Shown here: positions 8,457-16,411 of the stretch, one piece after another | How the letters are laid out: each line of letters opens with the position of its first letter | How positions within the stretch are numbered: the stretch's first letter is position 1 | Source of the DNA: PALSA-505 sp963699015 | GTDB lineage: Bacteria; Actinomycetota; Actinomycetes; Streptosporangiales; Streptosporangiaceae | Length of the DNA stretch: 64,000 bases | Assembly: GCA_963699015.1 (NCBI GenBank) | Contig: CAVOSX010000002.1 | Coordinates: forward strand, 992,001 to 1,056,000 | Direction: 5' to 3' | Made by a program: the position numbers and the translations under genes | Notes under the pieces: model-generated | What the model saw: only the letters and a program-made list of their open reading frames with translations | Told to the model about the DNA's origin: nothing | Database searches by the model: none

Positions 8457-11400
8457 GGCGTCACGCCCTCGCCCTGCGGGTGAACCGGGCAGCACGAGGC
8501 GACCGGGCAGTTGCGGCAGCCCGGGTTGACCTGGGCCTCGAAGACCGGGCCGGCCATGCCGGCCGCGACCGTCTCGACGAGCTGCTGCGCCCAGCCCGGA
8601 TCCTGGTCGGACCCGAGGGGGTGCTGGCCCTGCACGCGGGCCTGCCCGGCCAGCCCGGCCTTGCCCAGCTGGACCAGCTCCGCGCCACCCGGCTCGGTCA
8701 GGCCGAACCGCTCGAACGCGCCGAGCAGCACGGCCAGCTGGTAGACGCCGAGCTGCGGGTTACGGTCAAGGTCCTGCTCGGGCGCCGGGGTCGAGCCGGT
8801 CTTGAGGTCGATCACCACGCCGTGGCCGCCGGTGTCGCGCTCCAGCCGGTCCACCCGCCCGGTGATCTGCACCCGGCCCACCCGGATGCGCAGTTCCTGC
8901 TCCACCGCTACCAGTTCGCGCGGGTTCGCCGCCTGCCAGTCGAGGAACTTACGGATCATCCGGCCGGCCTGAGCCCGTTGCTTCGCGCCGTACCAGGCGC
9001 TGCCGAAGTCCAGGTGCTGCCAGAGCTCATCGACGCGGCCCGAGATCTCGTCGTCGGCCGCTCCCGCCGCGGCAAGCACCGCGGCGGCGTGGATGACCAT
9101 GCCCAGCTGACGCAGCGCCTCGGGACCGACCCGGCCGGCCGCCGACTCGATCAGCCAGCGCAGCCCGCACCGGGTGAACGACTCGACCTGGGACGGGGAC
9201 AGCCGCAGCATCTCGTCCGGACCCGCGACCGGCTCGGGGCTCGACAGGGTGGTCAGCGCGTACCAGCGATCGGGATGGGCGCCGCGCACCCCGACGGTGG
9301 CCAGCCGGGCCAGCTGGGCGGCGGCGGCCTCGCGCAGCGCGGCCGGCCGGCTGGTGTCGGCGACGGCGCGGCGCAGGTCGGCGGTGAGCGCGGGCAGCGA
9401 CAGCCAGCGATGGCCCTGCCCGCTGACCCGCTCGATCTCGATGTCCTCGCCGGCCAGCTCGGCCAGGAACCGGGACGGCCGCTCGTCGCTTTCCTCGGCC
9501 GTCGCGGTGACGATCAGGCGCTTGCGGGCCCGGGTGACGGCGACGTAGAAGAGCCGGCGTTCCTCGGCGAGCAGCCGCGCCGTGACCGAGGCCGCCCGGG
9601 TCCCGTCGTCGGGCGCGGGGTCGGCGATCTCGCCCGCGCCAAGCAGCGAGCCGCGCAGCCGCAGGTCGGGCCAGCTGCCCTCCTGGACCCCGGACACCGC
9701 GACCACATCCCACTCCAGCCCTTTGGACCGGTGCGCGGTGAGAATCCGGACCGAGTCCTGGCGCGGCGCCCGCTCGGCCAGCGTGTCGCCCGCTATCTCC
9801 TGGCCGGACAGGCTGTCCAGGAACAGCCGCGGGGCGCCGGGGGGCAGCCGGTCGGTGAAGGTGGCCGCGGCGTGGAACAGCGCGACGACCGCGTCCAGGT
9901 CCCGGTCGGCGGCAGAGCCGCGGAGCCCGCCGGCCGCGCTGGCCGAGCGCAGCGCGTCGGCCAGGCCGCAGGCAGACCACACGGCCCAGAGCACGTCCTC
10001 CGCGGTGCCGCGCTCGGCGGTCTCGCGGGCGAGGGCCAGCAGCCCGGCGACCCGCTCGGCCGGCCCGCTGATAACGGAAGGGACCAGGACGAGGTCACGC
10101 GGATCCCGCAGCACGCCGGCCAGCGGGGCGCTGGCAGGCCGCTCCCCCGCGTCCTGCGCGACCGCGCGCAGCGCCCGCCGCAGCCGGCGCAGCCCGAGCG
10201 CGTCCGTGCCGCCGAGCGGCCCGGTGAGCAGCTCGATCGCCGTCTCCTCGGTCAGCTCGCCGGGCAGCAACGCGCAGCGCAGCAGGGTGATCAGCGGGCG
10301 GGTGCCGGGCTCGGCCGCGAGCGGAAGCTCGTCGCCGGCCACGGCGACCGGGACTCCGGCGGCGGTGAGCGCCCGGTACAGCACGGGCAGCTGCCTGGTG
10401 GCCGAGCGCACCAGCACGGCCATCGCCGACCAGCGCACGCCGTCCACCAGGTGGGCCCGGCGCAGCAGGTCGGCGACGAGCGCCGCCTCCTGGCTGGCGC
10501 TCTCGGCGACCAGGATGCGGGCCTCGCCCGGGGTGGCGTCGGGTAGCGGGGCCAGGCTCCGGTGGGCCAGCGGCGCGGCGCCCGGGCCGGCCGGCAGCCG
10601 CCAGGCGATCCGCCGGGACGCGTCGAGCAGCACCGGGCCGCTGCGGCGGCACACGCCGAGTGCCACCACGCCGGCTGGCCGGCCGTCGGGGGTACGGAAC
10701 CGGTCGGGGAAGCGCGTGATTGCCTCGGAGTCCGCGCCGCGGAACGCGTAGATCGACTGGTCGGGATCCCCGACCACGATCAGCTCGCGCCCGTCCCCGG
10801 CCAGGGCGTGCAGGAGGGCCTCCTGCGCCGGGTCGGTGTCCTGGTACTCGTCCACCAGCACGTAGTCGTAGGCCTGGCGTTCGCGGCCCTGGGTGGCGTC
10901 CTGGCCGAGCAGCCTGGCCGCGATCCTGACTATTTCCGCGTAGTCATAGGCCGGAATCGGCGCCAGGTCGAAGCGGGCCGCGTATCGGTCAAGGAACCGC
11001 CCGGCGGCCGCCCAGTCGTCCCGGCCGCGACCGGCGCCGAGGCGGGCCAGCGAGCGGCCGTCGAGGCCGCGCTCGGCGGCACGCAGCAGCAGGTCGCGCA
11101 GTTCCTCGGCGAAGCCCCTGGTGCCGAGCGCGGCGCGCAGCCGTTGCGGCCAGCGGCCGCCGCCGTCTTCGACCTCGCCGCGCAGCATGCGGCGTATCTC
11201 TACCAGGTGCTCGGGCCCGGACAGCAGTCGCGGCGGTTCGTCGCCGGCCAGCACGAACTCCCGGCGGACCAGGGCGTAGGCGTAGCTGTGGAAGGTGAGC
11301 GCGAGCGGCTCGCGCGTGGTCCGGCCCAGCCGGGCCGTGATCCGCTCCCGCAGCTCGCCCGCGGCCTTGCGGCTGAACGTGAGCACGAGCACCCGGGCGG

Positions 11401-11599
11401 GATCCGCGCCGCGATCCAGCACCCGGTGCGCCACCGCCTCGACGATCGCGGTGGTCTTCCCGGTGCCGGGGCCGGCCAGTACCAGCAGCGGGCCACCTCG
11501 GTGGCTGACCACCCGCTGCTGCCCCTCGTCCAGCGGGGGCGGCTCCGGCGACAGGGCGGCCCTGCGGACGAGGTGGCAGCCGGACGCGTGCTTGTCCAT
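8453..11599 (-). CDS. adnA: AdnA-like helicase-nuclease subunit with Fe-S cysteines
   Basis: A 1048-residue partner of the next gene. The helicase part has AGPGTGKT at 42-49, VDEYQDTDPAQ, GDPDQSIYAFRGAD and EERRLFYVAVTRARK. The C-terminal nuclease has CGLRWL, GRVDRLERD, VVIDLKTG and a terminal cysteine cluster CRNCPVASCC (Cys1028, 1031, 1036/1037) that, with the earlier Cys, fits the iron-sulfur staple of AddB/AdnA-type nucleases. It acts with AdnB in end resection. The ATG at 11599 (MDKHASG) was preferred over longer starts because conserved sequence begins soon after. The 4-base overlap with adnB suggests one transcript. Confidence 0.9.
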   Translation of the reverse strand: MDKHASGCHLVRRAALSPEPPPLDEGQQRVVSHRGGPLLVLAGPGTGKTTAIVEAVAHRVLDRGADPARVLVLTFSRKAAGELRERITARLGRTTREPLALTFHSYAYALVRREFVLAGDEPPRLLSGPEHLVEIRRMLRGEVEDGGGRWPQRLRAALGTRGFAEELRDLLLRAAERGLDGRSLARLGAGRGRDDWAAAGRFLDRYAARFDLAPIPAYDYAEIVRIAARLLGQDATQGRERQAYDYVLVDEYQDTDPAQEALLHALAGDGRELIVVGDPDQSIYAFRGADSEAITRFPDRFRTPDGRPAGVVALGVCRRSGPVLLDASRRIAWRLPAGPGAAPLAHRSLAPLPDATPGEARILVAESASQEAALVADLLRRAHLVDGVRWSAMAVLVRSATRQLPVLYRALTAAGVPVAVAGDELPLAAEPGTRPLITLLRCALLPGELTEETAIELLTGPLGGTDALGLRRLRRALRAVAQDAGERPASAPLAGVLRDPRDLVLVPSVISGPAERVAGLLALARETAERGTAEDVLWAVWSACGLADALRSASAAGGLRGSAADRDLDAVVALFHAAATFTDRLPPGAPRLFLDSLSGQEIAGDTLAERAPRQDSVRILTAHRSKGLEWDVVAVSGVQEGSWPDLRLRGSLLGAGEIADPAPDDGTRAASVTARLLAEERRLFYVAVTRARKRLIVTATAEESDERPSRFLAELAGEDIEIERVSGQGHRWLSLPALTADLRRAVADTSRPAALREAAAAQLARLATVGVRGAHPDRWYALTTLSSPEPVAGPDEMLRLSPSQVESFTRCGLRWLIESAAGRVGPEALRQLGMVIHAAAVLAAAGAADDEISGRVDELWQHLDFGSAWYGAKQRAQAGRMIRKFLDWQAANPRELVAVEQELRIRVGRVQITGRVDRLERDTGGHGVVIDLKTGSTPAPEQDLDRNPQLGVYQLAVLLGAFERFGLTEPGGAELVQLGKAGLAGQARVQGQHPLGSDQDPGWAQQLVETVAAGMAGPVFEAQVNPGCRNCPVASCCPVHPQGEGVTP

Positions 11600-11697
11600 A
11601 TGCACCGGCCTGCCTGATGTTTGGGTCGTACGGCATTCCAGCAGATACGGCCGACAGTACGCGCGCATGCCCAGCAGGCGCCGGCGAGTCGGCCTGG

Positions 11698-12024
11698 CTA
11701 GCCGGCCCAGCGGGCGCGGCGGATGTCCACCCTGACCGGCGATTGCACCGAACGGAGCGGGGTGTGCTCTTTGCGGTAGCGTGCCAGCGCGGCTCGTTCA
11801 TGACCTGGCGCGGGCTTGCCGTCGGCGTGGATCACCCGCCACCAGGGGACGCCGCCGCCCCACAGCGTCATGACCCGCCCTACCTGACGAGGGCCGCCCT
11901 CGCCGAGGTATTCGGCGATGTCGCCGTAGGACATCACCCGGCCTGCCGGTATGGCGTCCACCACGTCGAGGACCCGGCTCGCGAAACCGTCGAGCTCGGC
12001 GGGTCGTTTGCTCTCATCCGGCAT
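11698..12024 (-). CDS. MGMT-fold alkyltransferase-like (ATL) protein
   Basis: A 108-residue protein with the DNA-binding half of O6-alkylguanine-DNA alkyltransferase: VLDVVDAIPAGRVMSYGDIA, then RQVGRVM and VPWWRVIHADGK. The reactive Cys of the PCHRV motif is replaced by Trp (PWWRV), the signature of ATL proteins, which bind O6-alkylguanine without repairing it and pass the lesion to nucleotide excision repair. The ATG at 12024 gives the usual length for the family. It lies about 100 bases downstream of the mycosin-like protease gene's region start-to-stop order on the minus strand and precedes adnA, in a repair-rich neighbourhood. Confidence 0.9.
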   Translation of the reverse strand: MPDESKRPAELDGFASRVLDVVDAIPAGRVMSYGDIAEYLGEGGPRQVGRVMTLWGGGVPWWRVIHADGKPAPGHERAALARYRKEHTPLRSVQSPVRVDIRRARWAG

Positions 12025-12081
12025 TGGTCACCATCCGCGCGGACTGCCACCCCGTGCCGTTCGGAATATCCGGTCTTTTCG

Positions 12082-13320
12082 TCATCCGGCACCGCGCCGG
12101 GTACGGAGCCTGCGCAGCGTGATGAACCGGGCCAGCGCGATGACGGCCAGCACCAGTGAGCCGAGCGCGAGCACGCTGAAGCCGATGAACACGGCCGAGC
12201 CGCCCTTGAAGGAGGGCGGCCGCGATACCGCGGCCTTACCCCCGCCGAAGTGCAGCGCGGCCGCCAGTCCCGCCCGGGCAGGCGGCCCGGCGCTGAGCCG
12301 TCGCGCGGCGGCCAGGGCCGCCGCCGCGTCCACGGTGCCGAATCCGACATCCTGGTTGTACCCGCCGGGCGGCGCGTCCTTGGTGCTGGTGGTCAGGGCC
12401 AGCGCGACCAGCGGGGCCGGCAGCCGCGGGTAGACGGCCTTGATCAGGGCTGCCACGCCTGCGGTGAGCGCGCAGGCGGGGCTGGTCCCGCTGACCAGCC
12501 AGTACGCTCCATTCCGGCCCTGCGCGGGCACGTCCACCCCGGGCGCCGCGAGCTGCACCGACAGGTTGTCGCTGGAGAAGTTCGCGGTCGTGCCCGCCTG
12601 GTTCACCGCCGCGACCGAGATCACGCCCGGATAGTCGGCCGGGAACGAGTAGGGGGCATGCGACGCGGCCGGCCGGCCGGAATTGCCGGCCGAGGCCAGC
12701 ACGACGACGTTGTGGTTGTAGGCGTCCTGCAGCGCAGAGCGGACCGGGCGGCTGGGCTCCCCGTAGCCGACCGACATGCTGATCACGCTGACCCGGTGCG
12801 TGACCGCGTACCGGATGGCCCTGGCCAGGGACCGCTGGACGCGGGCGGTCGGCTCGTGCTGGTAGCGGCTATAGCCGGGATCGCCCAGGTCGGTGATCAC
12901 CCGGATGGACAGCACCTTGGCCCTGGGGGCAAGGCCGAGGATGCCGCTGCCGCCGCCGGCGTGGCCGTGGCCGGCGATGAGCGACGCCATCCAGGTGCCG
13001 TGCACCCCCCAGTGCGGATTGGACGGCGGCGTGCCGACCCGGGTGTAGTCGGGGCCGGTGATGACCGAGCCGGCCAGGTCGGAGACGCCGGGGTTGACGC
13101 CGCTGTCGATGACGGCCACGGTCACCCCCGCGCCCTGGGTCACCTTCCAGGCGTCTTGAGCGTCGAGCATGTTCAGGACCCAGGACTGGGCGTTCCTGAC
13201 CCGGTCGGCCGGCGCCGCGCGGGCCGGGGCGGCGGTGATCGCCAGCCCGGCAGACGCCACCGCGGCCAGTGCCACGGCGGCGATGAGCCTGGCGGGCGGG
13301 CGCCGCGGCCCGGTCAGCAT
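12082..13320 (-). CDS. Mycosin-like (type VII secretion-associated) S8 serine protease
   Basis: A 412-residue subtilisin-family protease. An N-terminal signal segment (about residues 11-36, ending APARA) is followed by the catalytic triad Asp72 (VIDSGVNP), His107 (VHGTWMASLIAGHG) and Ser280 (VSGTSPACA), the oxyanion Asn in ASAGNSG, a Pro/Ala-rich linker and a C-terminal membrane helix (about residues 375-398) with a basic tail. This layout matches MycP proteins, which sit in the membrane facing outward beside ESX secretion systems. No ESX core gene is in the window. The ATG at 13320 overlaps the upstream stop as ATGCTGA. Confidence 0.88.
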   Translation of the reverse strand: MLTGPRRPPARLIAAVALAAVASAGLAITAAPARAAPADRVRNAQSWVLNMLDAQDAWKVTQGAGVTVAVIDSGVNPGVSDLAGSVITGPDYTRVGTPPSNPHWGVHGTWMASLIAGHGHAGGGSGILGLAPRAKVLSIRVITDLGDPGYSRYQHEPTARVQRSLARAIRYAVTHRVSVISMSVGYGEPSRPVRSALQDAYNHNVVVLASAGNSGRPAASHAPYSFPADYPGVISVAAVNQAGTTANFSSDNLSVQLAAPGVDVPAQGRNGAYWLVSGTSPACALTAGVAALIKAVYPRLPAPLVALALTTSTKDAPPGGYNQDVGFGTVDAAAALAAARRLSAGPPARAGLAAALHFGGGKAAVSRPPSFKGGSAVFIGFSVLALGSLVLAVIALARFITLRRLRTRRGAG

Positions 13321-14497
13321 CCGGGTCCCCGCGGGCACCGGGGGACGGGCGGCGGCGCGCTGAGCGGGCGGCCGATGTCCCGGGCCAGGCCGACGGCGAG
13401 GTCCTTCATCTCGCTGCTGGCGTAGCGGTTCGATGACACGCGGTCGCGCTGCCGGCCGTCGGCGTAGCCCGCCGTATACAGCATCAGGTAGGGTCCGCGC
13501 GCGACCGCGCCCGTCATCTGCCGCTGGCGGTCCCGGAACCGGGCGGCCAGGGTCCCGCGGAACAGCACCGCCCGCACACCTGGGGCCAGCTCGCGGCCGG
13601 CCGGCAGGCTGCGGATCGCCGGCGCCTGGCTGTGCATGATCACGACGGCGACCGTGGCGACAAAGCTTCCCGTGGAGTCGGTGTACGTCGCGCGCAGCAC
13701 CCCCTCGCAGCCGGCCCGGTCGAGCACGCGGGCCAGCGCCGGGTCGATGGCCGCCGCGCAGGTGGACTCCGGGGCGATGCCCACCCGGTGCGCGGACATG
13801 ATCAGCCTGGAATTGGTCCCGAACAGCGTCCAGGTCAGCGGGTAGCTGGCCGAAGCCGGGAAGATCTTCCCGGCGGGCCAGGCCCGCCAGCGACTGGCGA
13901 CCTCCCAGGCCATGACCTTCTGCTGCTCGGCACCGCTCAGCTGGTGCGGCCGCGCCTGCCTGACCAGGCCCGCCAGGGATACGGCCAGCCCCGCGATGCC
14001 GAGCACGATGGCGGCGACCAGCAGTCCCGTCCCCTGGGACTTAGGCGTGCGATGCCGGGAGGCAGGCTGGCGCGAGAACGGCGGCGGCCCCGGCGAACCA
14101 GGCGGATCCACGGCGGGCCAGGCAGGCTGGGACGAGAACGGCGGAGCAGGCGGATCCGCGGCGGGCCAGGCAGGCTGGGACGAGAACGGCGGCGGGGCGG
14201 CGGAGCGGGCGGATCCGCCGCGGGCCAGGCAGGCTGGCGCGGGGACGGCGGAGCAGGCGGGAGCTGCGCGTCTGGCCGGGGGGGCGCGGGCAAGGCCGGT
14301 GCTGGCCAGGCCGGCGGGGCCGATGGCGGCGTTCCGGCCGGGGGCGAGCGCAGCGCGTCGGGGCGAAGCGGGGCCGGACTGCCCGGGCGCGTGTCGTCGG
14401 CGGGAGAAGGCGAATACCCGGTCAGCGGGGCGGCGGCGGGCCCGGCAGGCTCATCCTCCTCCCCCGGGCCGGCTGGTACATCCGGGCGCTTCACCAC
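13314..14497 (-). CDS. Proline-rich single-pass membrane protein, frameshifted in its repeats
   Basis: Reading from a GTG at 14497, the frame gives an acidic then proline-rich stretch (VKRPDVPAGPGEEDEPAG) and runs out of family-like sequence inside a tandem repeat. From about 14195 downwards another frame continues with the same repeat (QPAWPAADPPAPP), a membrane helix (GLLVAAIVLGIAGLAVSLAG) and an extracellular domain with two cysteines (STCAAAI, AGCEGVL). One extra base at the GGGG run at 14194-14197 would fuse both parts. The function is unknown. The overlap with the mycosin-like gene suggests a partner of that protease. Confidence 0.65.
14098..14240 (-). repeat. Coding tandem repeat, QPAWPAADPPAPP units
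   Basis: Three to four units of about 48-57 bases, each containing CAGCCTGCCTGGCCCGC and a GGATCCGCC core, encode proline-rich linker sequence of the membrane protein. Unit lengths differ, and the frame is lost between the first and second unit at a run of four G on the plus strand. Confidence 0.7.
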
Positions 14498-14757
14498 AAC
14501 GGCATGTTACGGCCTCACCCGGTTCACGTCGTCTGCCTCCCGCCCGCACCTTCCCCGGCAGTGACCGGCGCGATGGCCCGCCAGAATGGTCCGGGAACGG
14601 GCCTGGCCAGGGCGTTTGCTGCATCCGGCCGCGATGGCTCGTTCAGGTGGCGGCCATTTCGTTAACAGCTTTTTCATCGAGGGCGGGCGGCTAAGCATCC
14701 ATTGCCGCCGCATCCCTGGCCTGGCCGGATCGCCCGGCCCGCAGCTCGTATCTCCAA

Positions 14758-14806
14758 GCCCGCTGCGGCGCTACGGCCTGCGACGAGGCCGGCCGCCGCA
14801 GCGGGC
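14758..14806. terminator. 13-bp perfect hairpin downstream of moeZ
   Basis: GCCCGCTGCGGCG (14758-14770) pairs perfectly with CGCCGCAGCGGGC (14794-14806). The 23-base loop can itself pair GGCC with GGCC. The hairpin lies 55 bases past the moeZ stop on the minus strand, within the 364-base gap 14498-14861, where I see no convincing gene. A terminator role is inferred from position and stability; no T-run follows. Confidence 0.65.
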
Positions 14807-14861
14807 CTGGGTGGCCAGCGTGCCCGGGAGGTGGCACGCTCGGCCGATAGACAGGCCTGGA

Positions 14862-16040
14862 TTAGTAGGCAGGTAGCGAGGGATCGACCTGGTTGATCCA
14901 GGCGAGCACGCCGCCGCCCACGTGCACCGCGTCGGAGAAGCCGGCGTTCTTCGTTATGGCCAGGCATTCGGCCGAACGTGCGCCGCTCTTGCAGTGCAGC
15001 ACGATCCGCTTGTCCTGCGGGAGCCGCTCAAGGGCGGCGCCGGATAGGAACTCGCCCTTGGGGATCAGCGTGGCCCCGGGGATGGACACGATCTCGTATT
15101 CGTTCGGTTCCCTGACGTCCACCAGGAAGATGTTGTCGCCGCGATCCTGCATGGCCTTGAGCTCGCTCGCGGTGATCGTCGAGCCGGCCGCCGCCTGCTG
15201 AGCGTCCTCGGAAACGGTGCCGCAGAATTCCTCGTAGTCGATCAGCTCGGTGATGGTCGGCTCCTTGCCGCATACCGGGCATTCCGGATCCTTTTTGACC
15301 GGCAGCGTCCGGTAGCTCATTTCCAGCGCGTCGTAGATCATCAGCCGCCCGACGAGCGGCTCGCCGATCCCGACGATGAGCTTGATCGCCTCGTTGACCT
15401 GGATGGAGCCGATGGACGCGCAGAGCACGCCGAGCACGCCCCCCTCGGCGCAGGACGGCACCATGCCGGGCGGCGGCGGCTCGGGGTACAGGCACCGGTA
15501 GCAAGGGCCGTACTCGGCCCAGAACACGCTGGCCTGGCCGTCGAAGCGGTAGATCGAGCCCCAGACGTACGGCTTCCCCAGCAGCACGCAGGCGTCGTTG
15601 ACCAGGTAACGGGTGGCGAAGTTGTCGGTGCCGTCCACGATCAGGTCGTAGGGCTCGAAGATCTGCATGGCGTTGTCCGAGTCCAGCCGTTCCTCGTGCA
15701 GCACGACGTTCACGTGCGGGTTGAGCTCGAGGACGGAGTCGCGCGCGGACTGGGCCTTCGGCCGGCCCACATCAGACTGGCCGTGGATGATCTGGCGCTG
15801 CAGGTTCGATTCGTCGACCACGTCGAAGTCGATGATGCCGAGCGTGCCGACGCCCGCAGCCGCCAGGTAGAGCAGGGCGGGCGAGCCCAGCCCGCCCGCG
15901 CCCACGCACAGCACGCGGGCATTCTTCAGCCGCTTCTGGCCGGTCATCCCGACGTCGGGGATGATCAGGTGGCGCGAATAGCGGCGCACCTCGTCTACGG
16001 TCAGCCCGTCAGCCGGTGATACCAGCGGTGGCAATGACAC
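14862..16040 (-). CDS. moeZ: MoeZ-type adenylyltransferase/sulfurtransferase
   Basis: A 392-residue fusion of a ThiF/MoeB E1-like domain (ATP site GAGGLGS at 47-53, DFDVVDESNLQRQ, structural zinc cysteines CYRC and CPVCG) and a C-terminal rhodanese domain (catalytic Cys about 350 in CKSGARS). Such proteins adenylate and then thiocarboxylate ubiquitin-like sulfur carriers (MoaD, CysO, ThiS-like), feeding molybdopterin, thiamine and cysteine pathways. The GTG at 16040 was chosen because GGAGAGCACT precedes it at good spacing and it gives the exact usual length. A MoaE gene, another molybdopterin step, lies at 54.6 kb. Upstream is a 371-base divergent gap. Confidence 0.93.
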   Translation of the reverse strand: MSLPPLVSPADGLTVDEVRRYSRHLIIPDVGMTGQKRLKNARVLCVGAGGLGSPALLYLAAAGVGTLGIIDFDVVDESNLQRQIIHGQSDVGRPKAQSARDSVLELNPHVNVVLHEERLDSDNAMQIFEPYDLIVDGTDNFATRYLVNDACVLLGKPYVWGSIYRFDGQASVFWAEYGPCYRCLYPEPPPPGMVPSCAEGGVLGVLCASIGSIQVNEAIKLIVGIGEPLVGRLMIYDALEMSYRTLPVKKDPECPVCGKEPTITELIDYEEFCGTVSEDAQQAAAGSTITASELKAMQDRGDNIFLVDVREPNEYEIVSIPGATLIPKGEFLSGAALERLPQDKRIVLHCKSGARSAECLAITKNAGFSDAVHVGGGVLAWINQVDPSLPAY

Positions 16041-16185
16041 AGTGCTCTCCTGAACGGTGTGGATTTCCCTCCATCTCGAACCCGCGGCGGCGCACGGGCA
16101 TTCCCGGGACACCCAGAGGGCGCTTCGGCATCGGCCGACGGGCAATCCCGCGACCGCAGGCGGGCGCTGGGCAGAGGCAAGCAGC

Positions 16186-16229
16186 CCGGACGGGATCGTG
16201 CCAGCTACCGGACGGGATCGTGCCAGCTA
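16186..16229. repeat. Perfect 22-bp tandem duplication in a divergent promoter region
   Basis: Two identical 22-base units containing ACGGGATCGTGCCAGCTA lie head to tail at 16186-16207 and 16208-16229, in the 371-base gap between moeZ (minus) and the NHL-repeat gene (plus). Two-turn spacing puts them on the same DNA face, which would suit a paired protein-binding site. This is inference. Nothing else distinct was seen in the gap apart from the ribosome site of the plus-strand gene. Confidence 0.6.
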
Positions 16230-16411
16230 TGCGCCATCCCCCAAGCCGCGATGGGCCGGTGCCGTCGCGCCCGGCCCGGCCCGAGGCTGTCTTAGCTGTG
16301 CGGTTGGTGATTTATTGCCGGACCCGCGCCATCCGGCGGGGCTGCTCCGGCGTCGTACCAATGAGGGCCGCGCGCCGCCGGGAACAGGTCACCGTGGCCG
16401 GGAGGTGTGCG

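Noticed and set aside
6435..8483. 682-residue plus-strand open frame opposite adnB
   Set aside because: Antisense shadow of a gene with clear helicase and nuclease motifs; composition is Gly/Arg/Pro/Gln-rich with no domain, typical of GC-rich reverse frames. The same applies to 8480-10546, 21275-23221, 28744-30510 and 30649-32643.
14586..14876. 96-residue frame in the moeZ downstream gap
   Set aside because: No ribosome site or similarity; it runs through the perfect hairpin and into the moeZ end.
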